DNA of 64,000 bases from Plasmodium brasilianum. Its lineage: Eukaryota; Apicomplexa; Aconoidasida; Haemosporida; Plasmodiidae. The DNA is taken from contig NC_090124.1 of assembly GCF_023973825.1 (NCBI RefSeq), forward strand, positions 2,163,501 through 2,227,500, read 5' to 3'. Of this stretch, positions 35,170-48,424 are shown piece after piece. Each line of letters starts with the position of its first letter. Position 1 is the first letter of the stretch. Both the position numbers and the translations under genes were made by a program. Below the pieces are notes generated by a model. It searched no databases and had not been told where the DNA came from. It worked only from the letters and a program-made list of their open reading frames with translations.

Positions 35170-36381
35170 ATGTATGCAAAAATGACGACTGAAGAGGATG
35201 ACAGCAAAAACGTCGCGAAGACTGACGAAGGAACGAGGGTGAACATATGTTGCAAAATAAACGAATCATCAAAAAAATGCTTGGACACTGTGGATGAAAA
35301 TAATGGAAATATTCAAAAACGCTTCGAGTCGTTAAATAAAACCATAGAGGATATGAATATGCATTTCAATAATATCCTTAAGGATAATGAAGAAAAATAT
35401 GTACTTACTTTTAACGCATATATGTATGATGTACAGAAGGAAATACGAATTTTGAAAAAAATTGTAAAAGAAGAAAAAATAAAAGAATTAAAAGATGAAA
35501 AAGTAAAAAAATTACAAAAAGAACTTAAGTGGTACATAAACGAATGTTTAAGGTTAGACAATGTTTCACAATTTTTAAAAAAGGAAGCAGAAAAATGGAA
35601 AAGAAATAGTGAACTTATGAAAAACCACATGTTATTCTTGGAAAAAAAATTATCAAAAATGTATGAAACGGTTATTCGAACACAAAGTATAAAGAACTGT
35701 AAAGAGGATGAGGAGAAAAAGGTAGAAAAAACGGAACAACAGATACGAGGGAAAGTTGAAAAGGAAGAAGACGAAAGCAACAAAGGAGACGAAAATGACA
35801 TATATAGCGAAGAAAAGAAAAAGTTGGGAATCGAAAAGAAGTTGAATAAAAAAGGTACTTCCCTTACAAAAGAACAGGAAAGAGTAAGAGTAAGGGACGA
35901 ACATTTTGAGTGTAAACTGAAGAAGAAAGGAAAAACAGACAATTTTACCTACAAAGAATTAAACTACAAGATAACAAATTTAGAAAATAAATTAAAGAGA
36001 CAAATGAATATAAATTGTAGTTTACAAGAAAAACTTACAAAACATTATATTGAAAAATCGAAATATGAAAAATTATTTATTGACTGTGTTCAACAACTTA
36101 AAAAGGACATAGGAAAACAAACCATGAGTAATGACAAAGAAAAATATATAGAGGATAATTTCTCCGCCTTAATAAATGAATCTGAATTAAGTACCTTTAC
36201 TAAGGAAGAAAAAAAAAAATTACTAATAACCTTTTTTTCTTCAAATGATTTAATTCATTTTATGAAGAAAAATGTTTTTTGTAAAGAAAAAACATCATTT
36301 GATTTTCACCCAAAATATAGCTACCCCAACACGACAATAAAATACCAGAAGAGGTCTGACATTTCTCCTTTTATTTTGTAA
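35170..36381 (+). CDS. Coiled-coil protein, about 400 aa, function unknown
   Basis: Single-exon 403-residue protein, strongly charged. The N-terminal 40 residues are acidic and polar. Heptad-like coiled coils cover about residues 45-170 (FESLNKTIEDMNMHFNNIL, then Lys/Glu-rich helices, KWYINECLRLDNVSQFLKKE, MLFLEKKLSKMYE) and about 255-310 (ELNYKITNLENKLKRQMNIN). A low-complexity Glu/Lys stretch lies between them. The C-terminus ends KRSDISPFIL. There is no signal peptide or membrane segment. The second ATG, four codons in (35182, MTTEEDD), has better A-rich context and may be the true start. The next gene downstream on the same strand is CEP76-like, so a cytoskeletal or centriolar role is tempting, but position is the only support. 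Confidence 0.75.
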   Translation: MYAKMTTEEDDSKNVAKTDEGTRVNICCKINESSKKCLDTVDENNGNIQKRFESLNKTIEDMNMHFNNILKDNEEKYVLTFNAYMYDVQKEIRILKKIVKEEKIKELKDEKVKKLQKELKWYINECLRLDNVSQFLKKEAEKWKRNSELMKNHMLFLEKKLSKMYETVIRTQSIKNCKEDEEKKVEKTEQQIRGKVEKEEDESNKGDENDIYSEEKKKLGIEKKLNKKGTSLTKEQERVRVRDEHFECKLKKKGKTDNFTYKELNYKITNLENKLKRQMNINCSLQEKLTKHYIEKSKYEKLFIDCVQQLKKDIGKQTMSNDKEKYIEDNFSALINESELSTFTKEEKKKLLITFFSSNDLIHFMKKNVFCKEKTSFDFHPKYSYPNTTIKYQKRSDISPFIL

Positions 36382-36394
36382 ATTGCACACATAA

Positions 36395-36545
36395 TTTGGT
36401 GGAAATGGTATAAATACACACAAACAAATTGGGTAACTAGTATAAATACACACAAACAAATTGGGTAACTGGTATAAATACCCATACACAAATTGGGACA
36501 ACTGGTATAAATACACATACACAAATTGGGACAACTGGTATACCC
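36395..36545 (+). repeat. About 33-bp minisatellite downstream of the coiled-coil gene
   Basis: Four to five imperfect copies of a roughly 33-base unit (AACTGGTATAAATACACA then CAAACAAATTGGGT or TACACAAATTGGGAC) start 14 bases after the stop codon. They probably lie in the 3' UTR. Confidence 0.85.
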
Positions 36546-36549
36546 ACAC

Positions 36550-37108
36550 AATTGTATTAATATTTGTACAAACGCGTAATTATTCATGCAAATACACAAG
36601 TAAATACATACATATATATATAATCATATGTACGCATAATGTATGTGGGTACATATCTCATTTGAGAAATTTCGTATTCCAATTCTTAGCTAGCTTTTTT
36701 CTCTTTTTATTTCCATTTTTTTTTTCTATTTTTTTTTTTTTTTTTTTTAATTCATGTTCATGTAATTTAAAATTTTTTTTTTTTTAATTTTATTCTGACT
36801 TTTTAATAAAACATAATTTAAAGAAATAATAAATACTCGAAAATATTTCAAAAATATTGCAAGTTTCAAAAAGAACAAAATATATCTGCTCAAAAAATGA
36901 AGCATTATTTTTAGGTTTAACTCCTACAGCGAAAGGTGAATGGTAAACTGAGAAACTTTTATTTATCGTATAACGCTGAAAATTATTTGACAAGTAAGAA
37001 ATGAACAGAATAAAGTAGAAAAAATGGGACAAATAGGAAAAATTGAAAAAATAGGAAAATAGGAAAATAAGAAAATAGGAGAAATAGGAGAAATATTAAA
37101 AAGAGCTA

Positions 37109-37151
<43 letters not shown>

Positions 37152-37421
37152 AAAAAGCAGTATTTTTTTTTGTCTTTTTTTTTTTATATGCCATTAAGTG
37201 CATTTTTACAATATATACAAAAATAAAATAAAATAAGAGAAAAAATCTTTTGTACAAAAGAAAAAAATTCACCTAAAGATATAAAAGAAAAAATTTCAAT
37301 ACATATTTGTACAGATATATGTTGTATATATATATGCTTATAATACAAGTACATTTAGCATATGATGTAATGAGCTTGGTAGATTGTTATAAGTAAAAGC
37401 ACATACTATTTTATGTAAAAA
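36550..37421. other. Intergenic before the CEP76-like gene
   Basis: T runs at 36710-36785, an A/G repeat (GAAAAATAGG, 37020-37095), a (TA)n array at 37110-37149, then the 5' flank of the CEP76-like gene. No gene is seen. Confidence 0.55.
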
Positions 37422-38734
37422 ATGTATTTAATCAATAAGATAAAAGAAATTTTCTATGAGAATGAAGAAAGCAACAATCTAAGAGAAGAAAAAGAAAAAA
37501 AAAAAAAAGTCCATATTAGTGAGCTAAAGGATGAAATATGGTTGTATAAGAATGAATATAATAAAGAACGCCTAAGCGAAGAATATGCCAGTGATTACAA
37601 AAGTGAAGAAGACAATTATTATGATAATGACGAAAATGAAAAAAAAAAAAAAGATCATTTTTTAGAAGTACCCCTATTTGATGAAGATGAATGTGGAAGG
37701 AACATAAAAAAAAACTTGGTTAACTTAATTAAAAAGTTGTTAAGATAGTTTTTTTTTTTTTTTTTTTTTTTTTTTATACATAAATGAGTTATAAACAGTT
37801 AGTACAAACGTTTGTGAATATGTATATATATATATTGATGTATACAGGTTTTTATATATACTAAAATGAACAATGTTTCTCTTTTTTCCTTATACGTGTA
37901 CATGCATAAATAAATAAATAAATAAATATATATATATATATATATATTCATATAGAGGCACATCCGAAGTAAGAAAATAAAGGCTATAAAAAGAAACGAG
38001 GAATCAGAAATAAGTGAGGAGAGTTTAAGTACCACTGATGATGATGAAGATGTAGATGAACCGTTTCTTGATTTATATGAGGAACTGAAAGTTAAAAGAA
38101 AATTAAAATATGTTGACTTGTACATATATTTCTAGATGTAGCGCATATGCACCTAACCGTTTCATCTCTAAATGTTTATTCCTCTGTTTATCATGTCCTA
38201 TCTTATTTTATATTACATTGTATTAAATTATATTACATTACATTGTATTAAATTATATTATATTACATTGTATTAAATTATATTATCTTTTATTATTTTT
38301 TTTTTTTTTTAATAAAAACAGAGAGAACACAGCATAAAAGAGATCTATAACCCAATGCTAAAGCCCCGCTTGTGGCGCTTTGAATTTTTTATAAAATATA
38401 TTCACAATCTAGAAAATCAGATGCAGAAAAATTTTTATTTAGTGTCCTTTAGCAATAACAAGTAGAACTTTAATTTATTAGTGTAGTGCGTTCGTTATTT
38501 GTTATACGTATATTAAGGAATAATATGTGCACATAATGTGTGCATATGTGCATATAGACACATATATTTGTGTGTATTTACTCTAATATCTTACTTTTTT
38601 AAGAAAAATAAATCTTTATGGAGATCTTAAGAAAGAACTGTTGTACACCCCTGGGTATTCTATAGAGCCAGGAGAAGTTAAATATTTAAGAATTCCACGT
38701 AAAAAGAGAAAATAATTTAGTATATACATACATT

Positions 38735-38765
<31 letters not shown>

Positions 38766-39902
38766 ATATATATATATGTAAAGTATACTTACCGAAGCAT
38801 ATACATATATACGTATATATATATATGTGTGTATATAACTGACGAAACATGAAAAGAGAATAAAAAAGTAACATCAAAAAAGAAAGCTAAGTGAACACGT
38901 TAATTGATATAACAAAAAAAAAAAAATCTTTTCTTAGTAACCATATGGGATGAGAAGGAGTTACGAATATCATATAATGATTTACAAAATTTCGAAATCT
39001 CAGTTGAGATGTGGTGCATAAAAGAATTTGTATTTAATGATCTGTATGCCTCTTCTAAAAGGACATTGAAGGAAATAATTGAAAATGATCCTGACACTAA
39101 CATTATTCTGAAGAGGAAAATTGAAAAGAAAAATATCATTTTTGAAGCACAGCGTTTAGGGGTAAAATCCTCACTGCGTTTTAAGTTATTTTGTATGTGT
39201 TCCTGTTCATATTTTTGTTAATTTTGGGAACAATTTTCTCCTTTATTTTTTCGCCTACTATTTTTTTTATGTGCTCATTTACATACCTTTTTTTTTTTTT
39301 TTTTTTTACCTGTAGGTTTACATGCAGTTGTCTGAAATATTTGAATTTCATATGGCCTTGGACAGCTGGTGGTTTATAGCAAATTCTCAAATGCCAAGTT
39401 ACTTAAAGACTCTGCCAAAATTTTTAAGGTTTAAATTCCCTTTAAGTGAAGATGACTGGGTGATTCACAGCTCTTACAAGTCTTACAATAATTTTTGGTT
39501 ATATCCTGGATACTTTTGTTTTATTGGAACATATCAACAATTAGCTAATGCCTTTTTTATAATAACAGTAAAATATGCATTTGTTTTGATTCATCCTAAC
39601 ACATTTTCACAATGTGCTATTACTTCGAATCTGTGCATGTGTGTTCATGGTATGCCATTGGTTCGTATTTGTGCATGTGTTAATGGTGTGATATATTGGT
39701 TCCTATTTGGGAATATGTATCAATAATAATACATAAATTTTTTTTTTGTTTTTTTTTAAGGTACTATGTTACAACTCTAATTATAGGTATAAACCACCTA
39801 TTTTATTAGGATCATGTATAATATCTTTAAAATCTGTGACAGAATATCCATTTTTCAAGTACTGATCTGAAGAAATGTACATATAAATATAAGTACATAT
39901 AA

Positions 39903-39943
<41 letters not shown>

Positions 39944-42900
39944 TATATATATATATATGTTGACACATATGCATTTGTGTAAGCAGTTATGTGTATATTC
40001 CCTCACCGTTTTACACCCTTCCTTTTTATTTCTGTTAGAGGAATTATTAAAAAGTTAACATTAGACAAAACAAAATTTAAACAAGGAGAGATTGTGGGTA
40101 ACATAAAGTGCTTTGTTAATAGTTATGGGATAGATGAAGGAGACAGTAACATCCAAAGGCCAGTTCAGCCCTTAAGTGATGCTACATTGGTAAATCAGTT
40201 GATTTTAAATGACCATTACTTAGTGATAAGGTTCGTCTTTATTAATTTATTATTCACCTGTTGCACTCGACGGGCTTAACATATTTACATATTTGTATAT
40301 TTACATATTTGTATATTTACATATTTGTATATTTACATATTTGTATATTTACATATTTGTATTTTTACATTTTTATATATTCATTTGTTAGTACTTTTGT
40401 CCTGTCATCCGTTCTTCAATTTGTCTATTCATTTACTTGCTGCCTGCCTACGTATTTCGCATCATTTTACGTAATTCCATACGCGTGCCCCTTTCCATTT
40501 GTAGGATAATTAAGTGCGAAAATCTACCCATAAGTAGCATAGACTTAAACAATGTTAACATAAATGTGTGGGTAAAGTGGGACGGTATAGTTAACAAAAC
40601 AAATACTGTGAGTAAAACTACTTCTCCCTTTTTTTATCAAAATTTATATTATCCTATAAGATTAGTTGATAAAAAAGAATTAACAAATGAAAATCTAATT
40701 AGGAATATACTTCCAGTAGATTTAATTTCCAAGGGAGAAATATGTTTTGAAGTTCATAATAATAATGAAATATATTCAACAATTTTAGGTATTTTTGAAT
40801 TACCATTTTCTGATATATTTAATTATGGAACGTATGACTATAGGTCCTTGGCACAGGTTATCGTTTGTGTGACAATTTACGCTAACCTTTAGCTTTATCC
40901 GTATTTTAAGCTTTATCTAAATTTTTAGTTTTAACCTTGATTTTAATATTAAATTTTTTTTTTTTTTTTTTTTTTAATATTATCATTACTGTCTTTACCT
41001 TCATTATCTGCACTAGCATCATTACTATTTTTTCTAACGATATATATATTACATTACAGGAGAGTGCTAAGAGCAGTTCTATGTATAACGATTATAAGGA
41101 CAATTATGAAGCAATCAGTGGTGGCATGAACGTTTCAAGCGATAACTATGATGATTATTATGTGAGGCAATATAAAACTATTGTTTATAAGAACACGTTA
41201 GGTAAAGAAATACAACATATTTAAGTAAAATTTTCATCATACCATTCTACACAGTCGCAGTATAGTAATGCAAAATTAGTGTTTACTTGTTAAGACAGTA
41301 TACAACTTCTAACGAAATGCACGTACGTATGTGCATATTGAATTTGTACCTGTTTTTGTGGTTCTATATGTATCTTTTCCTGCATCTATGTCTACATCTG
41401 TATGTGTTAACTACTTTTCTTTTTTATTTCAGAACTGATGTATTCCAAGGTGCACTTAAAATCATTAAACAAAGAAAACATACAGACAAAGAGAGAGTCA
41501 ACCATTTCAGTGGAGGCATTCGTGATACCTCCTCTCCCTAGCGACTTGATTTTCTTAAAAGAAAACAGAGTTCAAAATTCTTCGGCAGTCTACAAATCTA
41601 TGTCAAAAAGGTGCTCAGCGGACGTGCGCACATGCATGTATACATATATTTGCATATATGTTCAAATATGTGCATTTACGTATATATAGACATAAACACA
41701 TATATATATGTGCATATAATTGCATACTTTACTTTTCGTATTTACACGTGACGACTCAATTTTCAGGTGGGAAAAGGATTTTGGGAAATTTAATGATACG
41801 TACCTCCAGTGGTTCCCGAAGGCCATTAAAGATAGAAGGTAGAAATATAAAATATAGCAAAACAGCTATATAAAAAAAAAAAAATAATAATAAAATAATA
41901 ATATAAAATAAAATAACATCAAATATATTAACATTAAACAAAATAGCATTAAACAAAATAGCATTAAACAAAATAGCATTAAACAAAAAAACATAAAATA
42001 AAATACCATAATATAATATAACAAAAAATAAAGTAAAAATATTATGAACAGGTAAGGTAACTTTTAGAAACATGCACACACATCAATCTTTCACCTTTGT
42101 AGCTTTCCCTGTGTAAGCAGAAACGACTTCGACAACAATTTGTATCCACTATGTAGTTTCATCACATCAATTAATTTACCTTCTCAAGTGTCCACACCCG
42201 GTATTTAAAAATTTTCTTAATCTTCTCATATAAAATTTACGCTTTTTACTAGGAAAATATATTTGGTTAATATGCTAGCTTTTATTGTTTTATTTTATTT
42301 TACTCTATTTTATTTTACTTTATTTTACTATATTTTACTTTACTTTATTTTACTATATTTTACTTTATTTTATTTTACTTTATTTTACTATATTTTACTT
42401 TATTTTACTTTATTTTATTTTATTTTACTTTATTTTATTTTATTTTATTTTACTTTATTTTATTTTATTTTATTTTATTTTATTTTTTTTTTTTTTTTGG
42501 TAAGGACCTTTATTCCATTGGCTAAATAACATTGAGTATATTGAAAATGAAGACGAGTCATCGATTTTTACGCCGCCTTATTTTTTCTTGTCATATAAAA
42601 AAGGAACAATACAAGATCACGTTATTTTGTTATGTTGTTGTCTAAAAGGGCTAGAGTACGACGCGTACGTTTGTAAAGGTACTCATGGGAAAATGAGCTA
42701 ATGCTTGTGTAAGCGGCGAATATATGCACATGTGAGTGTATACGTAGATAGGTATATACATCCACATATACATACCTCCATGCATACATATGTTCCTATG
42801 AGTACATGTGCACGGACGCTTAAACGGATAACGTGTATATATTTACCCCATGTATTCGCCTTTTTTTCTAAGGGACCATAAACAACGGGAAGAATGAGCA

Positions 42901-45900
42901 CTACTGGGTCATGACTAGACACGAAGAGGGGTGGGTTTGCTTTTGGGAGGTTACAAACAAGTCGATTATCCATTTAAAGAATCGATGGAATAACAACAAT
43001 TTTTTAAAGAATTCGGAAATAAGTCTTCAAAATGAAATGATAAATAAAATAAACAATAATGATAATGAAAAATATTATAGTGGAGAGTATTTGATGAGTT
43101 TTGTTAAATATGGTATGGAAGAATTAAAAAATAGAGAGAGGGAAATAAAAGAAGAGTATAATTTAAAAGAAGAAAATAAGTTATATACTATGGATATATA
43201 TGGAGACAATCAAATGAAAGATGAGAAAGTAAATATTGAAGAGATATTACATAATGATGAAGAATTTTATAACATGTTTGAAGTAAAATATGATAAAAAT
43301 GAAACCTATAATAATAATAAGGCGTTAAAATATTTATTAGAAAATTTTTCTAGATATATACCCATTTCTCCAAAAATGTTTTTACTCGATTATGAAAATA
43401 CATTAGCTTATGTTCCCTACTCATCTATTGAGGTAATTTTTAATGATGAGCAGTTATATGGAAATATGCAAAATCACCACCCTGCATGCATTTTGTATGA
43501 TTTAGAAAATAATTACCACTGGAGACCTTTTCTAAACCAGTCCCCTACCCAGATAAAGAACGAGATTACTATCTCGACTCCGCTAAGCGACAAGCTTTCG
43601 TAAGAAGGAGGAATATGAGGGAATGGATAAACGAACGAATGGATAAGGGGAAATGTTAATCCTCTATCTATATTTTGTGCTTATTTTTACGCATTCATCA
43701 TATACAATATATACATGTGTTTAAAGACATATGCAATATTTTTTAAAAAAACTTCTTTATAGAGGCCTACGACTTTTTCGTATGTATTAATGATTTATGT
43801 ATTATTTTGTTTTGTTTTGTTATATTTTACTTTATTTATTCTTTTTTTTTTTTTTTTTTTTTACGTTTCTTCAATTTTTAGGGTAAAATATACAAACGAG
43901 TTGGAAGAAGAAATTCAAGAGATGATACATTTTATGCGAAATAATGAAGGGTTAGAAACAGACTTTGAATATTCAAAAGAGATAAGATATTTTTTAGAAA
44001 TGTATATTGATTTATGTGAATATAAATTAAACCTGGATAATAATTATAATACAAAACCTGAAAATTATGAATGGTCAGAACAAAAAGGTAAAGGTGATAA
44101 TATTCAAAAGGGGGATAATAGACAAGGAAGCCAGAAGGGAGATGAAAATTTAGATGAAGATGAAAATGAACAAAATGTTTATGAAACAGGAAAAAAAGGG
44201 GAAAAAAATGATAATGCAGAATTAAAAAGGACATGGTCTCAATACAAAAATGATTACTATCCTAATATAGAAGCTCAATATATAAATAAGGAAGAATTAA
44301 ATTTTTATAATTCTTATCATCCTACGAGAAATATTGAAATGATGAACAATGAAAGAAAAAGACACTTAATTAATATTCCTGATGATTATATATATGGGAT
44401 GAATGATGAAATTTATAGTAATGGAAAAGAGCAGTACATAAGAAATTATGTATTTAGTAAAGATAGTACTGATATACTTAATAATTTTGATGAAAGCGTT
44501 AGGAAAAAAAATATAAAGCGTTTTAATAATACTGCAGTTCATTACTTAGAGAATGTTGAAGATATAGATAAAAGTTTAGGTAACATTTTTATAGATATGA
44601 AATCAGAAATGTATATTAACCAACTGTACAATGCAGACAGCAAAGTGAAGAACGAATACAGAACAGATGATCGGAATACCTTTATTGATGAATCAAAAAT
44701 GAAGGGAGAGGCAATCAAATACATAAAGAGAAATGAAGAAAACATTCAAAGCATTAGTAGCAGCTATACGAGAGGGACTTACAATGTAAAGGATATAAAT
44801 ATAAGCTCAAGTAAACAAAAGACATATGCAAAAGATAACAATGAAGAAGAAAAATATGACGAAAATGAAGAGGAATTATTTAAGGAGGTGAAAGAAAAAT
44901 ATGACGAAAATGAAGAGGAATTATTTAAGGAGGTGAAAGAAAAATATGACGAAAATGAAGAGGAATTATTTAAGGAGGTGAAAGAAAAATATGACGAAAA
45001 TGAAGAAAAATTATTTAAGGAGGTGAAAGAAAAATATGACGAAAATGAAGAAAAATTATTTAAGGAGGTGAAAGAAAAATATGACGAAAATGAAGAAAAA
45101 TTATTTAAGGAGGTGAAAGAAAAATATGACGAAAATGAAGAAGAATTATATAAGGAGATAAAAGAAAAATATTACTACGATGAAGATTTTTGTAGTCTTG
45201 AAAAGGAGGGACATTCTACTAATAAGGTTCTTCCCAACAAGTTTATAAAAAGATACAATAAACAGAATAACAATTTATTTATACTCCAAATGAGCTTAAG
45301 AAAGAAAGAAAAACGCATAAAGCAAGAAATGGTTGATGTGAAATTGAAAAAGATAAACAAACCAAAGGATAAGATGAGTAAAAAAACATTCTGCAGTTTT
45401 ATAGATACGCAGGAATTTCTAAAGTGTAGTCTGAGTAGTAAAGAAATCAGGATGAGCAGGGAAAACATGAATAATAAAGAAAGCACGAAAAGCATTGAAC
45501 AGCTTAGTAGCGAATGTTTGAACGATTCAAAACGCGCTCCCCCAATATATGAGGAATGTGTTAATAATAGACATACGTTTAACGGGTACTTTATTATTCC
45601 CTCGAAGGGGAATTATACAAATGAAAAAATGAATAATTCCGTTAATAAAGAATTTTTAAACGATAATAAGAATCATACTAATTATTCTTTTGAAGGAACA
45701 AAGAGTAAAGAAGAAAGCCCAAATGGTGGGGCAACAACTGGGACTGGAGAAATAAGAAAAAAAAAGGAAAAAACAGAAAAAATAGAATTATCTGGTACGA
45801 ACATAAACAGTTCAAGAGATACACTCCTAACCAGCACACTATACACGTGCTCTTTAAGCAAGAATGATAACACATATCATCAGTGTTGTAAAGAAAATAA

Positions 45901-47043
45901 AAAAGGTTACTTCGAAATTAAAGAAAAATTAATCAGCTTGGTTGATAAATATAAAAGAAGACATAATATAAAAGCAATGGAAAAGAAAAGTTCATGTCGT
46001 AGAGGAATGTACGGGGATGAATATGATATGACAAGAATGAAAAAAAATATATTTAAATGTAAAATTATTTTATTCAAATGTAAGTTTAAGAAAAAAGAAG
46101 AGGAGAAGAAAAAGGAGCGAGACACAGGAGAAAAGGAAAACTTTATAGATTTTACAAAAAACTCCTTTTCCTTAAGCAACAGAACGCTCATCGAAAAAGA
46201 AAATTCTACTTCATTAAGTGATAGAGAAATAGTAAGTCTAAACAAACGTAAAAATTTCCTTCATCAGAATAATCACCAAATGTATAGGGACTCAAATTTC
46301 CTGGATATGAATAATGGCCAGGCAGGGGTAAATCAAGTAATAGTAATTCAGGCAAAATTTATTTTCTCTATGAGCACAAAACATACGTAGTGCATGACTA
46401 AACTGAATATATTTATTAGTTAAATTTTTATACACGCACACATTTACACATCCTTATATTTACACTCTATAGCAAATCTGAACCCAGAAAAGCTATACAT
46501 TGAAGTGATTTATTCATTTTTTTTTATTTCTTTTTTATTTTTGTAAAAAGAATAATTATAGAGATGAATTACAACAACAGACCCCAGGGTATCCGGTGGC
46601 TCAAAGCAACAACATAGTTAATGATCCTAGTAACATAATGCAAAATAGTGAATTTAGTGGAAAATTTAATGAATGCGTTCAGAATAAAAGTATGAACAAA
46701 GAATGTGGGCAAAATGAAAATGATGAAAGTGCATCCAAAAAAAAATATACTTTAACATCACCACCTAAAACATGGTCAAGATTAAACTCAACATCCAAAT
46801 ATGTTGCTCATCAAATTTCCCAATGGAGATGGTACTACTCATTGGTAAGGTTTAACATTCCTCAAATTCAGTTAATATAGGAAATCAATTTATGAACAAA
46901 AAAAAAAAAACTTACACGTTTCGTTAACTGGATGACTTTAATTAAATGTATTCACCTTTTTTTGATAAGTGTATATGATATCAGGGGTTCCTGTTACTAT
47001 TTTATATGTCTTCACGCGTACACACATACGTGTATGTATATTT

Positions 47044-47095
<52 letters not shown>

Positions 47096-47606
47096 GTATA
47101 TATATGTTTATATTAATGTCTATATTTATATTTAAACCTACGCATATGTTACTAAAGGAAGAGCAGTACTTTAATTGGCAATACTACAAATTTCCCGTCC
47201 CCCCAAATCACACATTTGTTGGATTTCCTATCCATTTTTCGACAATCGGTATTATGAAGAGAAAATAAAAAAAAAAAAAAAAAATATGAACATGCAATAT
47301 TATTTTAGTGACATTCATAAAAAAAGTTCATTACCATTTGCACACAAAAAATATACGTCATACGTATGTTACAATTTGTTCCTTGTAGACTTCACCGAAG
47401 TAAAATCCTTTTTGTTACATTCTAAACGATTTGAAAACATCATAAAGTTATCAATAGATAACATTTCATTTGTCATATATTGTAAAGTTTATCCTTTAAT
47501 AAGTGGAGTCATGTCCAATTGGGTATTTTTAGGATGTTTAGTCCCATGGATGGTTATAAGAAAAAAAGAAATTTACATGAACAATTTATATTTTTTTTTT
47601 TATTAA
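37422..47606 (+). CDS. CEP76: CEP76-family centriolar protein: C2 domains plus degenerate transglutaminase-like domain, about 19 exons
   Basis: Exons assembled from GT/AG sites with agreeing phases: 37422-37718, 37956-38111, 38322-38461, 38604-38698, 38938-39161, 39316-39567, 39761-39858, 40039-40230, 40505-40856, 41060-41201, 41433-41610, 41767-41838, 42103-42200, 42505-42678, 42873-43599, 43882-46327, 46551-46844, 47158-47248, 47389-47606. The total is 6246 nt, an exact multiple of three, coding about 2081 residues. The ends of the first two exons are ambiguous (37735 joined to 37958 also works; 38090 is another donor). Exons 4-10 look like two C2 domains (LTIWDEKELRISYNDLQNFE; HYLVIRIIKCENLP). 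Exons 13-19 follow CEP76 in order: QDHVILLCCCLKGLEYDAYV, HYWVMTRHEEGWVCFWE, FNDEQLYGNMQ, YHWRPF, GFPIHF, and a final KVYPLISGVMSNW. CEP76 limits centriole re-duplication in animals. In Plasmodium a basal-body or flagellar role in male gametes is an inference. Human GDCEDH is GTIQDH here, so the cysteine position is lost. The related CC2D2A family is the alternative. Confidence 0.85.
42283..42490 (+). repeat. TTTTA/TTTAC pentanucleotide array in a CEP76-like gene intron
   Basis: About 40 units of TTTTA with interspersed TTTAC and TATTT, ending in a pure T run that serves as the polypyrimidine tract before the acceptor at 42504. Confidence 0.9.
44849..45163 (+). repeat. 45-bp in-frame minisatellite (EKYDENEEELFKEVK)
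   Basis: Seven tandem 45-base copies in the large exon of the CEP76-like gene encode EKYDENEEELFKEVK. Copies 4-6 share EEK for EEE and copy 7 has YKEIK. The array lies in a long insert that splits the conserved C-terminal part of the protein. Confidence 0.95.
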
Positions 47607-47658
47607 AGCATAATGAAACTTAAATATATTTATGGCCCGTCATATGTATACGTACATG

Positions 47659-47689
<31 letters not shown>

Positions 47690-48424
47690 TATATATTGTA
47701 TAATATATATATACGTATATACACATTTTTGTATGCATGCATGGTGAGAGAGATATAAAGACAGTATAATAAAAATATGCAAACTCTAATAAAACAAAAC
47801 GAAACAAAAAAAAAAAAATTATCTTCTCAGACTGCCCAAGAAAGGGAAACTAAAATGAAAAAAACCCCGAAAAAAAATGTTAACAGGAGATAGGAGTGAT
47901 AAAAAATTTTAATTCAACATAATACAAAAAAGATATGAAAAATAGGGAAAAAATGATTACGAGTTCTACTAACTGCTGTATGCCTTCAGAAGCGTGAGTA
48001 CACATGGATGTATATTTATATTGGGAATGGCAAAAAAATATGACCTTTTTGCTTTTTTTATTATTTACTATATTTTTTCAAATAATTTTTCGTATTTTTT
48101 TTTCATTTTTTCGCATTTTTACTTGTGGTGTTTTTTTTTTTTTTTTTTTTTTTTATTATCTTTTATGTTTTGTATTTTTAAAAAAAACAAGTTGTTTTGT
48201 TTAATTCCGCTTTTTGTGCCATATAATATTAAAATGGTGGTTTGCTTTTTATCTGCTTTGCTGCTTTGCTACTTTGCTACTTTGCTTCTTTGCTTCTTTG
48301 CTACTTTGCTTCTTTGCTACTTTGCTTCTTTGCTACTTTGCTTCTTTGCTTCTTTGCTTCTTTGCTTCTTTGCTTCTTTGCCGTTCTACTGCTTTAGCGC
48401 TTATGACTATTAAACACAAATGCT
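47607..48424. other. Convergent intergenic region between CEP76-like and PheRS genes
   Basis: Shared 3' flank of two convergent genes: (TA)n at 47660-47710, T runs at 48130-48155 and an 8-bp minisatellite that ends about 45 bases from the PheRS stop codon. No gene is seen. Confidence 0.6.
48257..48384 (+). repeat. 8-bp minisatellite TTTGCTTC/TTTGCTAC
   Basis: About 16 tandem octamers TTTGCTTC or TTTGCTAC. Since 8 is not a multiple of three the three frames have the same 24-base periodicity, giving Leu/Cys/Phe-rich false open frames. Confidence 0.92.

Noticed and set aside
47175..47388. N-terminal part of an open frame overlapping the last CEP76 exons
   Set aside because: The region 47249-47388 is best read as an intron: a GTATTA donor and a TTGTAG acceptor join GFPIHFSTI to FTEVKSFLL, matching CEP76.
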